Below the pieces are notes generated by a model. That model was not told the origin of the DNA. It searched no databases and saw only the letters and a list, made by a program, of their open reading frames with translations. Of a stretch of 64,000 bases of DNA, positions 36,206-45,339 are shown piece after piece. The position numbers were made by a program, and so were the translations under genes. Within the stretch, counting starts at the first letter, position 1. Each line of letters begins with the position of its first letter. The DNA lies in the NCBI RefSeq assembly GCF_004341375.1, contig NZ_SLXO01000008.1, positions 124,001 to 188,000 on the forward strand, given 5' to 3'. The stretch comes from Rhodothalassium salexigens DSM 2132 (GTDB lineage: Bacteria > Pseudomonadota > Alphaproteobacteria > Sphingomonadales > Rhodothalassiaceae).

Positions 36206-37812
36206 AACGCATGATGACGATGGTGGCCACGCTGGCGCTCGGCGCCGCGCTTGGCTTTTCGCTGGCCTGGGTCCTGCCCTGGGGCGCGACCGGCAGCGGC
36301 GACGCGCGCGGCGGGGATGCGGGCGGCGCCGGTGAAGGCAGCGGGGACGACAAGGAAATCCTCTACTGGGTGGCGCCCATGGACCCCGACTATCGCCGCG
36401 ACGAGCCCGGCAAGTCGCCCATGGGCATGGACCTGGTGCCGGTCTATGCCGGCGAGGAGCCCGGCGCCGGCGGGGCGGCGACCAGCTCGGTCCAGATCGA
36501 CCCGCGGGTGGTGCAGAATCTGGGCATCAAGACTGCCGACGCGCACGCCGGCCGGCTGCGCCCGACCATCGCCACCCTGGGCCGCCTGACCGTCGACGAA
36601 ACCGCGGTCGCCGACATCCATCTGCGATCGAGCGGCTGGGTCGAGCGCTTGGTGGTGCGCGCCACCGGCGAACCGGTCGCACGAGGCGACCTGCTGGCGA
36701 AGGTCTATGCGCCGGGGCTGGTCAACGCCCAGGCCGAGTTCATCCAGGCGTTGAGCAGCGGCCGGGCGACGGTGATCGAGGCGGCGCGCGACCGGCTCGC
36801 CTCGCTCGACATCCCCGACTATCAGATCGCCCGGGTCGAAGAGACCGGCAAGCCGCAGACCCTGATCGACGTGATCGCCCCGATCGACGGCGTGGTCACG
36901 CGCCTCGGCGTCGCCGACGGCGACTATGTGCGGCCCGAGACCGAGATCATGGCGCTGGCCGACCTGTCGACCTTGTGGCTGATCGCCGACGTGTTCGAGG
37001 CCCAGGCGCCGTTGCTGGCGACCGGCGCGGCGGTCACCGCCCGCGCGACCTTCGACCCCGACCGGCGGATGTCCGGCCGGGTCGACTATATCTATCCCGA
37101 ACTGGACCCGGTGACCCGCACGGTGCGGGTGCGCGTGGAGGTCGACAATGCCGACGGCCAGTTGAAGCCGGGCATGTATGCCTCGGTCACCATCGACGGC
37201 CGGCGTCGCGCGCCGGCGGTGCTGATCCCGCGCCTGGCGCTGATCCGCACCGGCAAGGCCGACCGGGTGATCCTGGCCCTGGGCGACGGGCGCTTCCGCC
37301 CGGCCGAGGTGCAGGCCGGCATCGGCGACGGCGAGATGGTGGAGATCCTGGCCGGCCTCAAGCCCGGCGAGCGGGTGGTCACCGGCGGCCAGTTCCTGAT
37401 CGATTCGGAAAGCAGCTTCGCCGGCGCCGAGGTGCGCCTCGCCAGCGCCGAGGGCGCCGACCCGGCGGCGTCGATGACCGATATGCCCGACATGACCCAT
37501 GACGCCATGGATCACGGCGCCATGACCCATGATGCCGGCGACCGCGCCAACGGCTCGGCCGCGCCGCCCCAGACCGCCGCGCGCGTGGTCGAGGTGCGGC
37601 CCGGGGCGCGGACCGTGCGGCTCGACCACGGTCCCATCGAGGCGTTCGCCATGCCGGGCATGGTCATGGACTTCGCGGTCGCCGAGGGTGTCGACATGGC
37701 CGCCCTGACCGCCGACGCGCGGGTGCACGTGATCCTGGCCCGCCAGCGCAACGCCGACGGGCTCTATGTGATCGAGGCCGTCCACCCGATGGCGGCGGAG
37801 GCGGGTCAATGA
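36202..37812 (+). CDS. cusB: CusB-type periplasmic adaptor with fused metal-binding and CusF domains
   Basis: A 536-residue membrane fusion protein. Order: N-terminal anchor (residues 1-28); a heavy-metal-binding domain with YWVAPMDPDYRR and KSPMGMDLVPVY; barrel-sandwich, lipoyl and beta-barrel adaptor domains (90-410); a Met/His-rich linker (MTDMPDMTHDAMDHGAMTHD); and a C-terminal CusF-like domain with the Cu ligands His in LDHGPIEAF and two Met in PGMVMDF. The Trp that caps copper in E. coli CusF is replaced by Met. It hands Cu(I)/Ag(I) to CusA. Four-base overlaps with both neighbours indicate tight coupling. Confidence 0.93.
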   Translation: MKRMMTMVATLALGAALGFSLAWVLPWGATGSGDARGGDAGGAGEGSGDDKEILYWVAPMDPDYRRDEPGKSPMGMDLVPVYAGEEPGAGGAATSSVQIDPRVVQNLGIKTADAHAGRLRPTIATLGRLTVDETAVADIHLRSSGWVERLVVRATGEPVARGDLLAKVYAPGLVNAQAEFIQALSSGRATVIEAARDRLASLDIPDYQIARVEETGKPQTLIDVIAPIDGVVTRLGVADGDYVRPETEIMALADLSTLWLIADVFEAQAPLLATGAAVTARATFDPDRRMSGRVDYIYPELDPVTRTVRVRVEVDNADGQLKPGMYASVTIDGRRRAPAVLIPRLALIRTGKADRVILALGDGRFRPAEVQAGIGDGEMVEILAGLKPGERVVTGGQFLIDSESSFAGAEVRLASAEGADPAASMTDMPDMTHDAMDHGAMTHDAGDRANGSAAPPQTAARVVEVRPGARTVRLDHGPIEAFAMPGMVMDFAVAEGVDMAALTADARVHVILARQRNADGLYVIEAVHPMAAEAGQ

Positions 37813-40800
37813 TCGCCGCGTTGATCCGTTGGTCGATCGCCAACCGGTTTCTGGTGCTGCTGATGTCGCTGCTGGTGCTGCTCGCCGGTCTGGTCGCGGT
37901 GCGCGAGACGCCGCTCGACGCCATTCCCGACCTGTCCGACGTGCAGGTGATCGTCAAGACCAGCTATCCAGGCCAGGCGCCGCAGGTGGTCGAGGACCAG
38001 GTCACCTATCCCCTGACCACCGCCATGCTCGCGGTGCCCAAGGCGGTCAATGTGCGCGGCTATTCGTTCTTCGGCGATTCCTATGTCTACATCATCTTCG
38101 AGGACGGCACCGACCTTTATTGGGCGCGCTCGCGGGTGCTGGAATATCTGGCCCAGGTGTCGGGCCGGCTGCCCGACGGCGCCGAACCGTCGCTGGGCCC
38201 GGACGCCACCGGCGTCGGCTGGGTCTATCAATATGGGCTGGTCGACCGCACCGGCGCCCATGATCTGGCCGAACTGACCAGCCTGCAGAACTGGTTCCTG
38301 AAGTTCGAGTTGCAGAGCGTGCCGGGGGTCGCCGAGGTGGCGACCATCGGCGGCATGGTGCGCCAGTATCAGGTCACCGTCGACCCCGACGCCCTGCGCG
38401 TCTACGACCTGACGCTGGCGCGGGTGGCCGAGGCGATCCAGAACGGCAACAGCGAGGTGGGCGGTTCGGTGCTCGAACTGGGTGAGGCCGAATATATGAT
38501 CCGCGCCCGCGGCTATGTGGACGAGGTGGCCGACCTTGAGACGATCCCGGTGGGCCGGCAAAGCGACGGCACGCCGGTGCTGCTGGGCGACGTGGCGAGC
38601 ATCGACCTCGGCCCGCAGATGCGTCGCGGCGTCGGCGACCTCAACGGCGAGGGCGAGGTGGTCGGCGGCGTCACCATCATGCGCTGGGGCGGCGATGCGC
38701 TCGCCACCATCGACGGCGTCAAGGCCAAGCTCGCCGAGCTTGAACGCAGCCTGCCCGAAGGCGTCGAGATCGTCGAAACCTACGACCGCTCGGGCCTGAT
38801 CGGGCGCGCGGTGGAGACCTTGACCCGGGCGCTGGGCCAGGAATTTCTGATCGTCGCGCTGATCTGCGCGGCGTTCCTGTTGCACCTGCGCTCGTCGTTG
38901 GTGATCGTGCTGACCCTGCCCCTGGGCATCCTGGCGGCGTTCATCGTCATGAAGATCCAGGGCGTCAACGCCAACATCATGTCCTTGGGCGGCATCGCCA
39001 TCGCCATCGGCACCATGGTCGACGGCGCCATCGTGATGATCGAAACCCTGCACCGGCACATGGAACGCACGCCGGTGACCAAACAGAACCGCTGGGACGT
39101 GGTGTCGCGCGCCGCTGAAGAGGTCGGCCCGGCGATCTTCTTCTCACTGATCATCATCACCATCAGCTTCCTGCCGGTGTTCGCGTTCGAGGCCCAGGAA
39201 GGCCGCATGTTCAAGCCCCTGGCGTTCACCAAGACCTATGCCATGGCGGCCTCGGCGATCCTGGCGGTGACCTTGACGCCGGTGCTGCTTGGCTATTTCG
39301 TGCGCGGGCGGATGCGGCCCGAACACAAGAACCCGATCACCCGCGGGCTCGGCTTCGTGTTCCGGCCGCTGATCGACCTGGTGGTGGCCCGGCCCTGGGC
39401 GTTGTTGGCGCTCAGCGTAGCGCTCGGCGCGACCGCGCTCTATCCGCTCCACCGCCTGGGCTCGGAGTTCATGCCGGCGCTCGACGAGGGCGATTTTCTC
39501 TATATGCCGAGCGCCTTTCCCGGCATCTCGATCGGCGAGGCGCGGGCGTTGCTGCAACAGACCAACAAGATGATCAAGTCGGTGCCCGAGGTGGCCACGG
39601 TCTATGGCAAGGCCGGCCGCGCCGACACCGCCACCGACCCGGCACCGCTGACCATGATCGAAACCACCATCCAGCTCAAACCCCGCGACCAGTGGCGGCC
39701 GGGCATGACCATGGACAAGATCCGCGCTGCGCTCGACGCCGCGGTCACCGTGCCCGGCATCTCCAACGTCTGGATCATGCCGATCAAGAACCGCATCGAC
39801 ATGCTGGCCACCGGCATCAAGACGCCCTTGGGCATCAAGGTGGCCGGCGACGACCTGGACCAGATCGCGCGGCTTGGCGAACAGATCGAGCGCGCCTTGA
39901 AGGACCTGCCCGGCACCGCCTCGGTCTATGCCGAACGGGTGGTTGGCGGGCGCTATATCGAGGTCGATGTGAAGCGCCGGGCGGCGGCGCGCTATGGCAT
40001 GAACGTGGCCGATGTGCAGCGCATCGTCGGCTCGGCGATCGGCGGCGCCGATATCTCGCAGTCGGTCGAGGGGCTGGAGCGCTATCCGATCAACCTGCGC
40101 TATCCGCGCGACTATCGCAACTCGCTCGACCGTCTGCGCACCCTGCCGGTGGTCACGCCGACCGGCGCCCATGTCACTCTGGGCGATCTGGCGACCCTCG
40201 CCATCGCCGACGGGCCGGGCATGATCCGCAGCGAGAATGCGCGGCTCAACGGCTGGATCTATGTGGACATCGCCGGGCGCGACCTGGGCTCTTATGTCGC
40301 CGAGGCGCAGCAGGTGGTGGCGCGCGAGATCGACCTGCCGACCGGCTATTCGCTCGGCTGGTCGGGCCAGTTCCAGTATATGGAGCGCGCCCAGGAGCGC
40401 CTGACCCTGATCGTGCCGGTGACCTTGGCGCTGATCGTGGTGATCTTGTTCCTGGCGTTCGGCCGGCCGCAGGAGGTGGCGCTCATCCTGGTGTCGCTGC
40501 CGCTGGCGCTGGCCGGCGGGGTCTGGTTCCTCTATGCGCTCGACTACAACCTGTCGATCGCGGTCGGGGTGGGCTTCATCGCGCTGGCCGGGCTGACGGT
40601 GGAAACCTCGCTGGTGCTGTTGACGTTCCTCAACAGCAGCGTCGCCGACGCCCGCGCCGCAGCGCAGTCCGAGGGCCGCGCGTTCGGCCCGGCCGACCTG
40701 GTGGCGGCGGTGCGCGAGGGCACGCTGTTGCGCCTGCGCCCGATCCTGATGACCGACGCCACCGTGGCGGCGGGGCTGGCGCCGATCATGCTCGGCCAGG

Positions 40801-41000
40801 GCAGCGGCTCGGGTGTCATGCGCCGGATCGCCGCGCCCATGGTCGGCGGTCTGGCCAGCGAGTTGATCGTCACCCTGGTGGTGCTGCCGGCGCTCTATCT
40901 GGTGTGGCAGCGCTGGGTGCTGGCCCGCTCGGGCAAGCCGGCGATGGTGTTGCAGGGGGCGTCGGGGGGCGTTGGTGACACCGTGTCCCGTGACGCTTGA
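37809..41000 (+). CDS. cusA: CusA-type heavy-metal RND efflux transporter
   Basis: An HME-type RND pump of 1063 residues in the inner membrane that drives Cu(I)/Ag(I) export with proton flow. The N-terminus (SIANRFLVLLMSLLVLLAG, then DAIPDLSDVQVIVKTSYPGQ) and the TM4 proton-relay segment GGIAIAIGTMVDGAIVMIE with its Asp are typical. Twelve hydrophobic helices and two large periplasmic loops are visible. The final 25 residues are a Gly/Val-rich tail. It ends the four-gene copper operon. Confidence 0.95.
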   Translation: MIAALIRWSIANRFLVLLMSLLVLLAGLVAVRETPLDAIPDLSDVQVIVKTSYPGQAPQVVEDQVTYPLTTAMLAVPKAVNVRGYSFFGDSYVYIIFEDGTDLYWARSRVLEYLAQVSGRLPDGAEPSLGPDATGVGWVYQYGLVDRTGAHDLAELTSLQNWFLKFELQSVPGVAEVATIGGMVRQYQVTVDPDALRVYDLTLARVAEAIQNGNSEVGGSVLELGEAEYMIRARGYVDEVADLETIPVGRQSDGTPVLLGDVASIDLGPQMRRGVGDLNGEGEVVGGVTIMRWGGDALATIDGVKAKLAELERSLPEGVEIVETYDRSGLIGRAVETLTRALGQEFLIVALICAAFLLHLRSSLVIVLTLPLGILAAFIVMKIQGVNANIMSLGGIAIAIGTMVDGAIVMIETLHRHMERTPVTKQNRWDVVSRAAEEVGPAIFFSLIIITISFLPVFAFEAQEGRMFKPLAFTKTYAMAASAILAVTLTPVLLGYFVRGRMRPEHKNPITRGLGFVFRPLIDLVVARPWALLALSVALGATALYPLHRLGSEFMPALDEGDFLYMPSAFPGISIGEARALLQQTNKMIKSVPEVATVYGKAGRADTATDPAPLTMIETTIQLKPRDQWRPGMTMDKIRAALDAAVTVPGISNVWIMPIKNRIDMLATGIKTPLGIKVAGDDLDQIARLGEQIERALKDLPGTASVYAERVVGGRYIEVDVKRRAAARYGMNVADVQRIVGSAIGGADISQSVEGLERYPINLRYPRDYRNSLDRLRTLPVVTPTGAHVTLGDLATLAIADGPGMIRSENARLNGWIYVDIAGRDLGSYVAEAQQVVAREIDLPTGYSLGWSGQFQYMERAQERLTLIVPVTLALIVVILFLAFGRPQEVALILVSLPLALAGGVWFLYALDYNLSIAVGVGFIALAGLTVETSLVLLTFLNSSVADARAAAQSEGRAFGPADLVAAVREGTLLRLRPILMTDATVAAGLAPIMLGQGSGSGVMRRIAAPMVGGLASELIVTLVVLPALYLVWQRWVLARSGKPAMVLQGASGGVGDTVSRDA

Positions 41001-41060
41001 GCCCGGTTGCGTTAGGCTCTGGCCCCTGGTGCAGCGACTTGAAGCGAGAGGACGGAGCCT

Positions 41061-42692
41061 ATGGCGCAGAGCACAGCGACCCGCCGCCCCGCCGCGACTG
41101 CCGACCGGGGCAAGCCCCTGGGCAAATCCGGTGCCAAACCCCGTGCCCAATCCCGGGGCAATAGCCGCACCGCGCTGGTCTTCGGCGCCAGCGGCACGGT
41201 CGGGCGGTTTTTGGTGCCGCGGTTGGTCGACGAGGGCTACCGGGTGCGCGCCGCGGCGCGCGGTCGGGCCAAGCTGGCCGCCGAGGGCTGGCACGACGTG
41301 GACACCGTCGCCGCCGACGCGCTGCGGCCGTGGACGCTCGACGCCGCCCTCGACGGCGTGTCGGTGGCCTTCTATCTGGTCCATTCCATGGGCGTCGGCG
41401 CCAGCTTTCCCGAACGCGACCGCCGCGCCGCACGCCACTTCGCCGCAGCGGCCGCGCGCGCCGGCGTCGAGCGGATCGTCTATCTGGGCGGCGTGACGCC
41501 CGAGGGCCAGGGCTCGGCGCACCTGTCGTCGCGGGTCGAGACCGGCGACATCCTGCGCGACGGCGAGGTGCCGGTGGTCGAGTTGCGCGCGCCGGTGATC
41601 GTCGGCCCGGGCTCGGTGGCGTTCGAGGTGGTGCGCGACCTGGCCGCCCATCTGCCGGCGGTGGTGGCGCCTCGGGAGGTGTTCTCGCTGTCGCCGCCGG
41701 TGGCCATGGCCGATCTGGTGGACGATCTGGTGGCCCTCGCCGAGGCGCCCCAGGCCGCCGGCCAGATCTACGAGACCGGCGGACCCGACCGCATCGGCTA
41801 TGACACCATGATCGCGGAAATGGCGCGCGCCCTGGGCCGCGACGAGCCGCGCCTGTTCACCAGCCGGCTGATCCCGCCAGACCTGGCCGGGCTCGCCATG
41901 CCGGTACTGACCGCGACGCCGGCCAATGTGGCGCGCGCGCTCCTCAGCGGCATGAAGTACGACTTCTCCGCTGACGACCGGGGCTTGCGCGACCTGGTGC
42001 CGCGCGAACCGCGGACCTTCGCCGAAGGCGTCGCCGACGCGCTGGAGGCCGAACGGCGGATCGTCGCCACCGACCGGTTCCGCGAAGGCGCCTTCAACCT
42101 GCGCGGCGAGCGCCACGACATCGGCTTTTATGCCAAGACCATGACCCGCGCGGTCGAGACCGACGCCACGCCGGCCGAGGTCTGGCAGGTGATCGAGGCG
42201 TTGGGCACCGCGCGCGCCGGCTATTTCTTCCTGTCCGTCGGCTGGCACTTGCGCCGCCAGGTGGACCAGGCGCTCGGCAACGAGCCCGCCGGCCCGCGCC
42301 CGGCCCCGGGCCCGTTCGAGCCCGGCGAGCGGTTCGACATTTTCGAGGTGCTGGCGGCCCGCGCGCCCGACGCCGGCGGCGGCGAACCGGGCCGGCTGAC
42401 GCTGTTCTCCGACGCCATCGGCCCCGGGCGCGGCGGCCTGGAGATTGAGGTGCGCGCCAGCGAAGACGGCCGCACCCGGCTGAGCGCCATGCTGTTCTGG
42501 CACCCCGCCGGGCCCGCCGGCCTGCTTTACTGGTATCAACTGGGCCCGGCGCACGGCGTCATGCTGCGCGGCATGGTCAAGGCGATCGCCGAACACGCGG
42601 CCCAGGGCGGCTGGTACGAAGACCCGGCCGACGCCGGGCCAATCGATGCCGGACCGGCCGACGACGCGCTGCCCGGTGCGGCGCCGATTTGA
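41061..42692 (+). CDS. NAD(P)-binding SDR protein with C-terminal DUF2867 domain
   Basis: A 543-residue two-domain protein. Residues 35-300 form an atypical SDR/NAD(P)H-binding fold (TALVFGASGTVGRFLVPRLV, FYLVHSMGV, RIVYLGGVTP, VVELRAPVIVGPGS). Residues 340-520 are DUF2867, a START/SRPBCC-like domain (ETDATPAEVWQVIEALG, GYFFLSVGWHLRRQVDQ, FWHPAGPAGLLYWYQLGPAH). Such fusions are common but uncharacterised; a lipid or hydrophobic ligand is often supposed. It starts 60 bases after cusA and is followed by a stand-alone DUF2867 gene. Confidence 0.85.
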   Translation: MAQSTATRRPAATADRGKPLGKSGAKPRAQSRGNSRTALVFGASGTVGRFLVPRLVDEGYRVRAAARGRAKLAAEGWHDVDTVAADALRPWTLDAALDGVSVAFYLVHSMGVGASFPERDRRAARHFAAAAARAGVERIVYLGGVTPEGQGSAHLSSRVETGDILRDGEVPVVELRAPVIVGPGSVAFEVVRDLAAHLPAVVAPREVFSLSPPVAMADLVDDLVALAEAPQAAGQIYETGGPDRIGYDTMIAEMARALGRDEPRLFTSRLIPPDLAGLAMPVLTATPANVARALLSGMKYDFSADDRGLRDLVPREPRTFAEGVADALEAERRIVATDRFREGAFNLRGERHDIGFYAKTMTRAVETDATPAEVWQVIEALGTARAGYFFLSVGWHLRRQVDQALGNEPAGPRPAPGPFEPGERFDIFEVLAARAPDAGGGEPGRLTLFSDAIGPGRGGLEIEVRASEDGRTRLSAMLFWHPAGPAGLLYWYQLGPAHGVMLRGMVKAIAEHAAQGGWYEDPADAGPIDAGPADDALPGAAPI

Positions 42693-42830
42693 CGCCGGGC
42701 GGGCCATGTGCCGCGGGGTCGGGGGCGACCCGGCCGTCGACAGGCGGCCTTGGGGCGGTTAAAGGCTTAAGCCGCCAAACGGGAGGCGTGGCGGCGCGGG
42801 CACGCGCAAGCTGAGTGAGGGAGTAGCGCG

Positions 42831-43385
42831 ATGGCGCGGGATTACAGCCACTATCGGTCGTTCAAGTACAAGGCCGGCGGCGCGGCACGGACGCGCGCGC
42901 CCCAGGATCTGGTCTGGGAGGTGGTCGCCGGCATCGGCGGCGAGGACCGCTATTACACCATGAACTATCTGTGGACCGTGCGCGAGATGATGGACGCGGC
43001 GGTCGGCGGGCCGGGCATGCGCCGGACCCGCCCGGTGGGCCATGAGCCGCGCCCGGGCGACCATATCGACAGTTGGGAGGTGTTGGTGGCCGACCGGCCG
43101 CGCCGGCTGGCGCTGATCTTCGGCATGAAGGCGCCGGGCCGCGGCGTGCTGGAATTCGACCTGGCGCGCCTGCACGGCCGCACCCGCCTGACCGCCACCG
43201 CCTATTGGCAGCCCGATGGCTTTTCCGGCCTGCTCTACTGGCGCGCCATGCAGCCCGCCCATCTGGTGTTGTTCGACCGCCTGACCAGCGAAATCTGTCG
43301 GCGCGCCGAGGACCGCGCGCGCGACCTGCCGCAGCCCGCCGGGGCGGCGCCCTTGACCTCGATGCCCGAAGACGCCACCGGCTGA
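42831..43385 (+). CDS. Stand-alone DUF2867 protein
   Basis: A 184-residue protein whose core repeats the second domain of the preceding gene: TRAPQDLVWEVVAGIGGED, YYTMNYLWTVREMMD, RGVLEFDLARLHGRTRLTATAYW and GFSGLLYWRAMQPAHLVLFDRL. The shared LLYW followed by a PAH segment marks them as relatives. GTGAGGGAG precedes the ATG. Function unknown; it probably works with the SDR-DUF2867 protein. Confidence 0.8.
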   Translation: MARDYSHYRSFKYKAGGAARTRAPQDLVWEVVAGIGGEDRYYTMNYLWTVREMMDAAVGGPGMRRTRPVGHEPRPGDHIDSWEVLVADRPRRLALIFGMKAPGRGVLEFDLARLHGRTRLTATAYWQPDGFSGLLYWRAMQPAHLVLFDRLTSEICRRAEDRARDLPQPAGAAPLTSMPEDATG

Positions 43386-43438
43386 GCCCCGGGGGTTGAG
43401 CCCCGCGCCCCGCGCCCATCGGCGCCGCCGGCGCGCCG

Positions 43439-45160
43439 CTACGATGCCGGCGACGACGGGGTCGACGGAGACGGTGCCGACGAGGGGGCCGGCGGTGCGT
43501 CCGGGTCGCCGGTTGCCGCTGCCGCCTGCAACGCCGCGCCCAAGGCGTCGAGCACCGGCTGCCACGAGCCCGTCGGCCTGCCGAACACCCGCAGGCCCGG
43601 AATATGGGCCGGGCGCTCGCTCTCGTCGCCAAACTGCCAAAACTGGGGCAGGGTGCAGACGATCCAGGTCGGCCGCCCGGCGGCCAGCGCCAGCATCTGC
43701 GTGGCGATGCCGGGCCCGATCACCACATCCATCCGGGTCATCAACGCCAGATTGGCCTCGATATCCTGCTTGAGGTCGACGCCCGCCACCACGTCGAGCG
43801 GCACCCCGGCGAGGCGCGCCAGTTCGTCGGTTTCGGCGGCGTCGGCGCCATATTGCAGCGACACGAACTGGCACGCCTCGCCGCCCACCGCGCGCATCAC
43901 CCGCGCAGCCCCCGGTACCCCGATATAGGCCGGCGTCGTCGCCCGACCGACGCGGCCGCTGCGCCACGACAGGCCGACGCGCAGGCGCCCCTCGGCCGGC
44001 GGCAACTGGCGCTCCAAACGCGCGGCAAGGTCGGGGTCGGCGCCCAGATAGCCCGTGGGCCAGGCCGGCAGGGCGGCGGCGTCGGGCCAATAGAGCCGCG
44101 ACAGCGAGCCCGCCGGGATCGCGTGGTCCACCGGCCAGTGGCCCGCCGCCACGGCCTGTTCCAGCCTGGGCAGGCGCCGGCGCCGGTGGCGGCCGTCCAT
44201 GGCGTCGACGAAGCCCTCGACCCAGGCGTCGGGGAAGGCGCGGGCATAGGCCGGCACCAGGCGCGGGTCGCAGCCGATGGCCAGCCGCGCCGCTTCGCCC
44301 GCCAGACGCGGCACATGGTGGCCGAACATCATCTCGTCGCCGAGGCCCTGTTCGGGCAGCACCACCACGCTCTTGCCCGTCAAGGGCTCGCCCTGCCAGC
44401 CCGGCAGCGTGTCGGCATAGACGGCGGTGCGCGTCGGCCCGCGTCGCGGATCGAGCCGGTGCTCATAGGCCGCCCAGCCCGCGCCCAAGACCCCGCGCGG
44501 GATCAGGTAGAGCGCGTGGTTGAGGTGCAGGGCCGGGTCGTCGGGGGCGGCGGCAAGCGCCCGGGCGTAAAGCGCGCGCACCTCGCCCGGGTCGGCGCGG
44601 CGGGCGGCCGCGTCATGGGCCTTGGCCTCCAGCGCCGGGGCGTGGGCGGGGGCAAGGCTCAGCGCCTGGTCGAGCAGGGCCATGGCGCGGTCCCGGTCGC
44701 CCAGTTGGTAGCGGAACAATTGCGCCGCCTCGCACAACAGGTCGGGGTCGGCAAGGCCCTCGGCGCTGGCGTGGCGGAAAGCCTCGTGCGCGGTATCCAG
44801 GTCGCCTTGCCCGCGCGCGACGCGGATCATGGCGGTCAGCGTGGCGGTACGGTCGCCGCCCTCGGCCAGCGCATGTTTGAGGAATTTGAGCGCCAGGGGG
44901 CCGGCGCCCTGATGCTCCAGGAAGCGGGCGGTGAAGCGCAGGATCTCGTCGTCGAGCGGCCGGTGCCGGCGATAGGCGGCGAGCGCGTCCGACACCGCGG
45001 CGATGTCGCCGGTGTCGGTCAGCGCCGCGAGCCAGCGCCAGAACGCCGCCCGGTCGCCGGGCCGGGCAGCCCATGCCTGCGCCAACGCGGCCACATCCGG
45101 GGCGGCGGCGGTGGCGGAGGCGCCGTTGGCGGTGTCCGCGCCGGGTCGGTGGTCGGTCAT
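43439..45160 (-). CDS. TPR protein with C-terminal glycosyltransferase-like domain (FlmG-like architecture)
   Basis: A 573-residue protein. Residues 20-240 are tetratricopeptide-like helical pairs (for example PDDPALHLNHALYLIPRG). From about 250 the sequence turns to a GT-B-like region: VVVLPEQGLGDEMMFGHHVPRL, GCDPRLVPAYARAFP, RVGLSWRSGRVGR and the acceptor half with MDVVIGPGIATQMLALAAG. The same order occurs in Caulobacter FlmG, which docks flagellin through TPRs and transfers pseudaminic acid. The ATG at 45160 has GGGGGAG upstream. A Ser/Pro tail ends the protein. The flagellin role is inferred. Confidence 0.75.
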   Translation of the reverse strand: MTDHRPGADTANGASATAAAPDVAALAQAWAARPGDRAAFWRWLAALTDTGDIAAVSDALAAYRRHRPLDDEILRFTARFLEHQGAGPLALKFLKHALAEGGDRTATLTAMIRVARGQGDLDTAHEAFRHASAEGLADPDLLCEAAQLFRYQLGDRDRAMALLDQALSLAPAHAPALEAKAHDAAARRADPGEVRALYARALAAAPDDPALHLNHALYLIPRGVLGAGWAAYEHRLDPRRGPTRTAVYADTLPGWQGEPLTGKSVVVLPEQGLGDEMMFGHHVPRLAGEAARLAIGCDPRLVPAYARAFPDAWVEGFVDAMDGRHRRRRLPRLEQAVAAGHWPVDHAIPAGSLSRLYWPDAAALPAWPTGYLGADPDLAARLERQLPPAEGRLRVGLSWRSGRVGRATTPAYIGVPGAARVMRAVGGEACQFVSLQYGADAAETDELARLAGVPLDVVAGVDLKQDIEANLALMTRMDVVIGPGIATQMLALAAGRPTWIVCTLPQFWQFGDESERPAHIPGLRVFGRPTGSWQPVLDALGAALQAAAATGDPDAPPAPSSAPSPSTPSSPAS

Positions 45161-45339
45161 GGCTGCGCTCCCCCTGGAACCTGACGGGTTGGGCCGGTTC
45201 GGTTTGGTCGATCTGGCGGCGGTTCGGCCGCCCGGCGCCTTGCGTCGCGACACCGGGCGGCGTAGTGCCTTTGTGAGCGTCGGGGCCGGCCAGGGCAAGC
45301 CCCGGCGCCGCCAGGATAGGCGAGACGGGGGCTGGGCAC

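Noticed and set aside
39144-42707. 1187-codon open frame antisense to cusA and the SDR-DUF2867 gene
   Set aside because: Low-complexity Arg/Gly/His-rich translation with no motif, fully covered by well-supported genes on the other strand.
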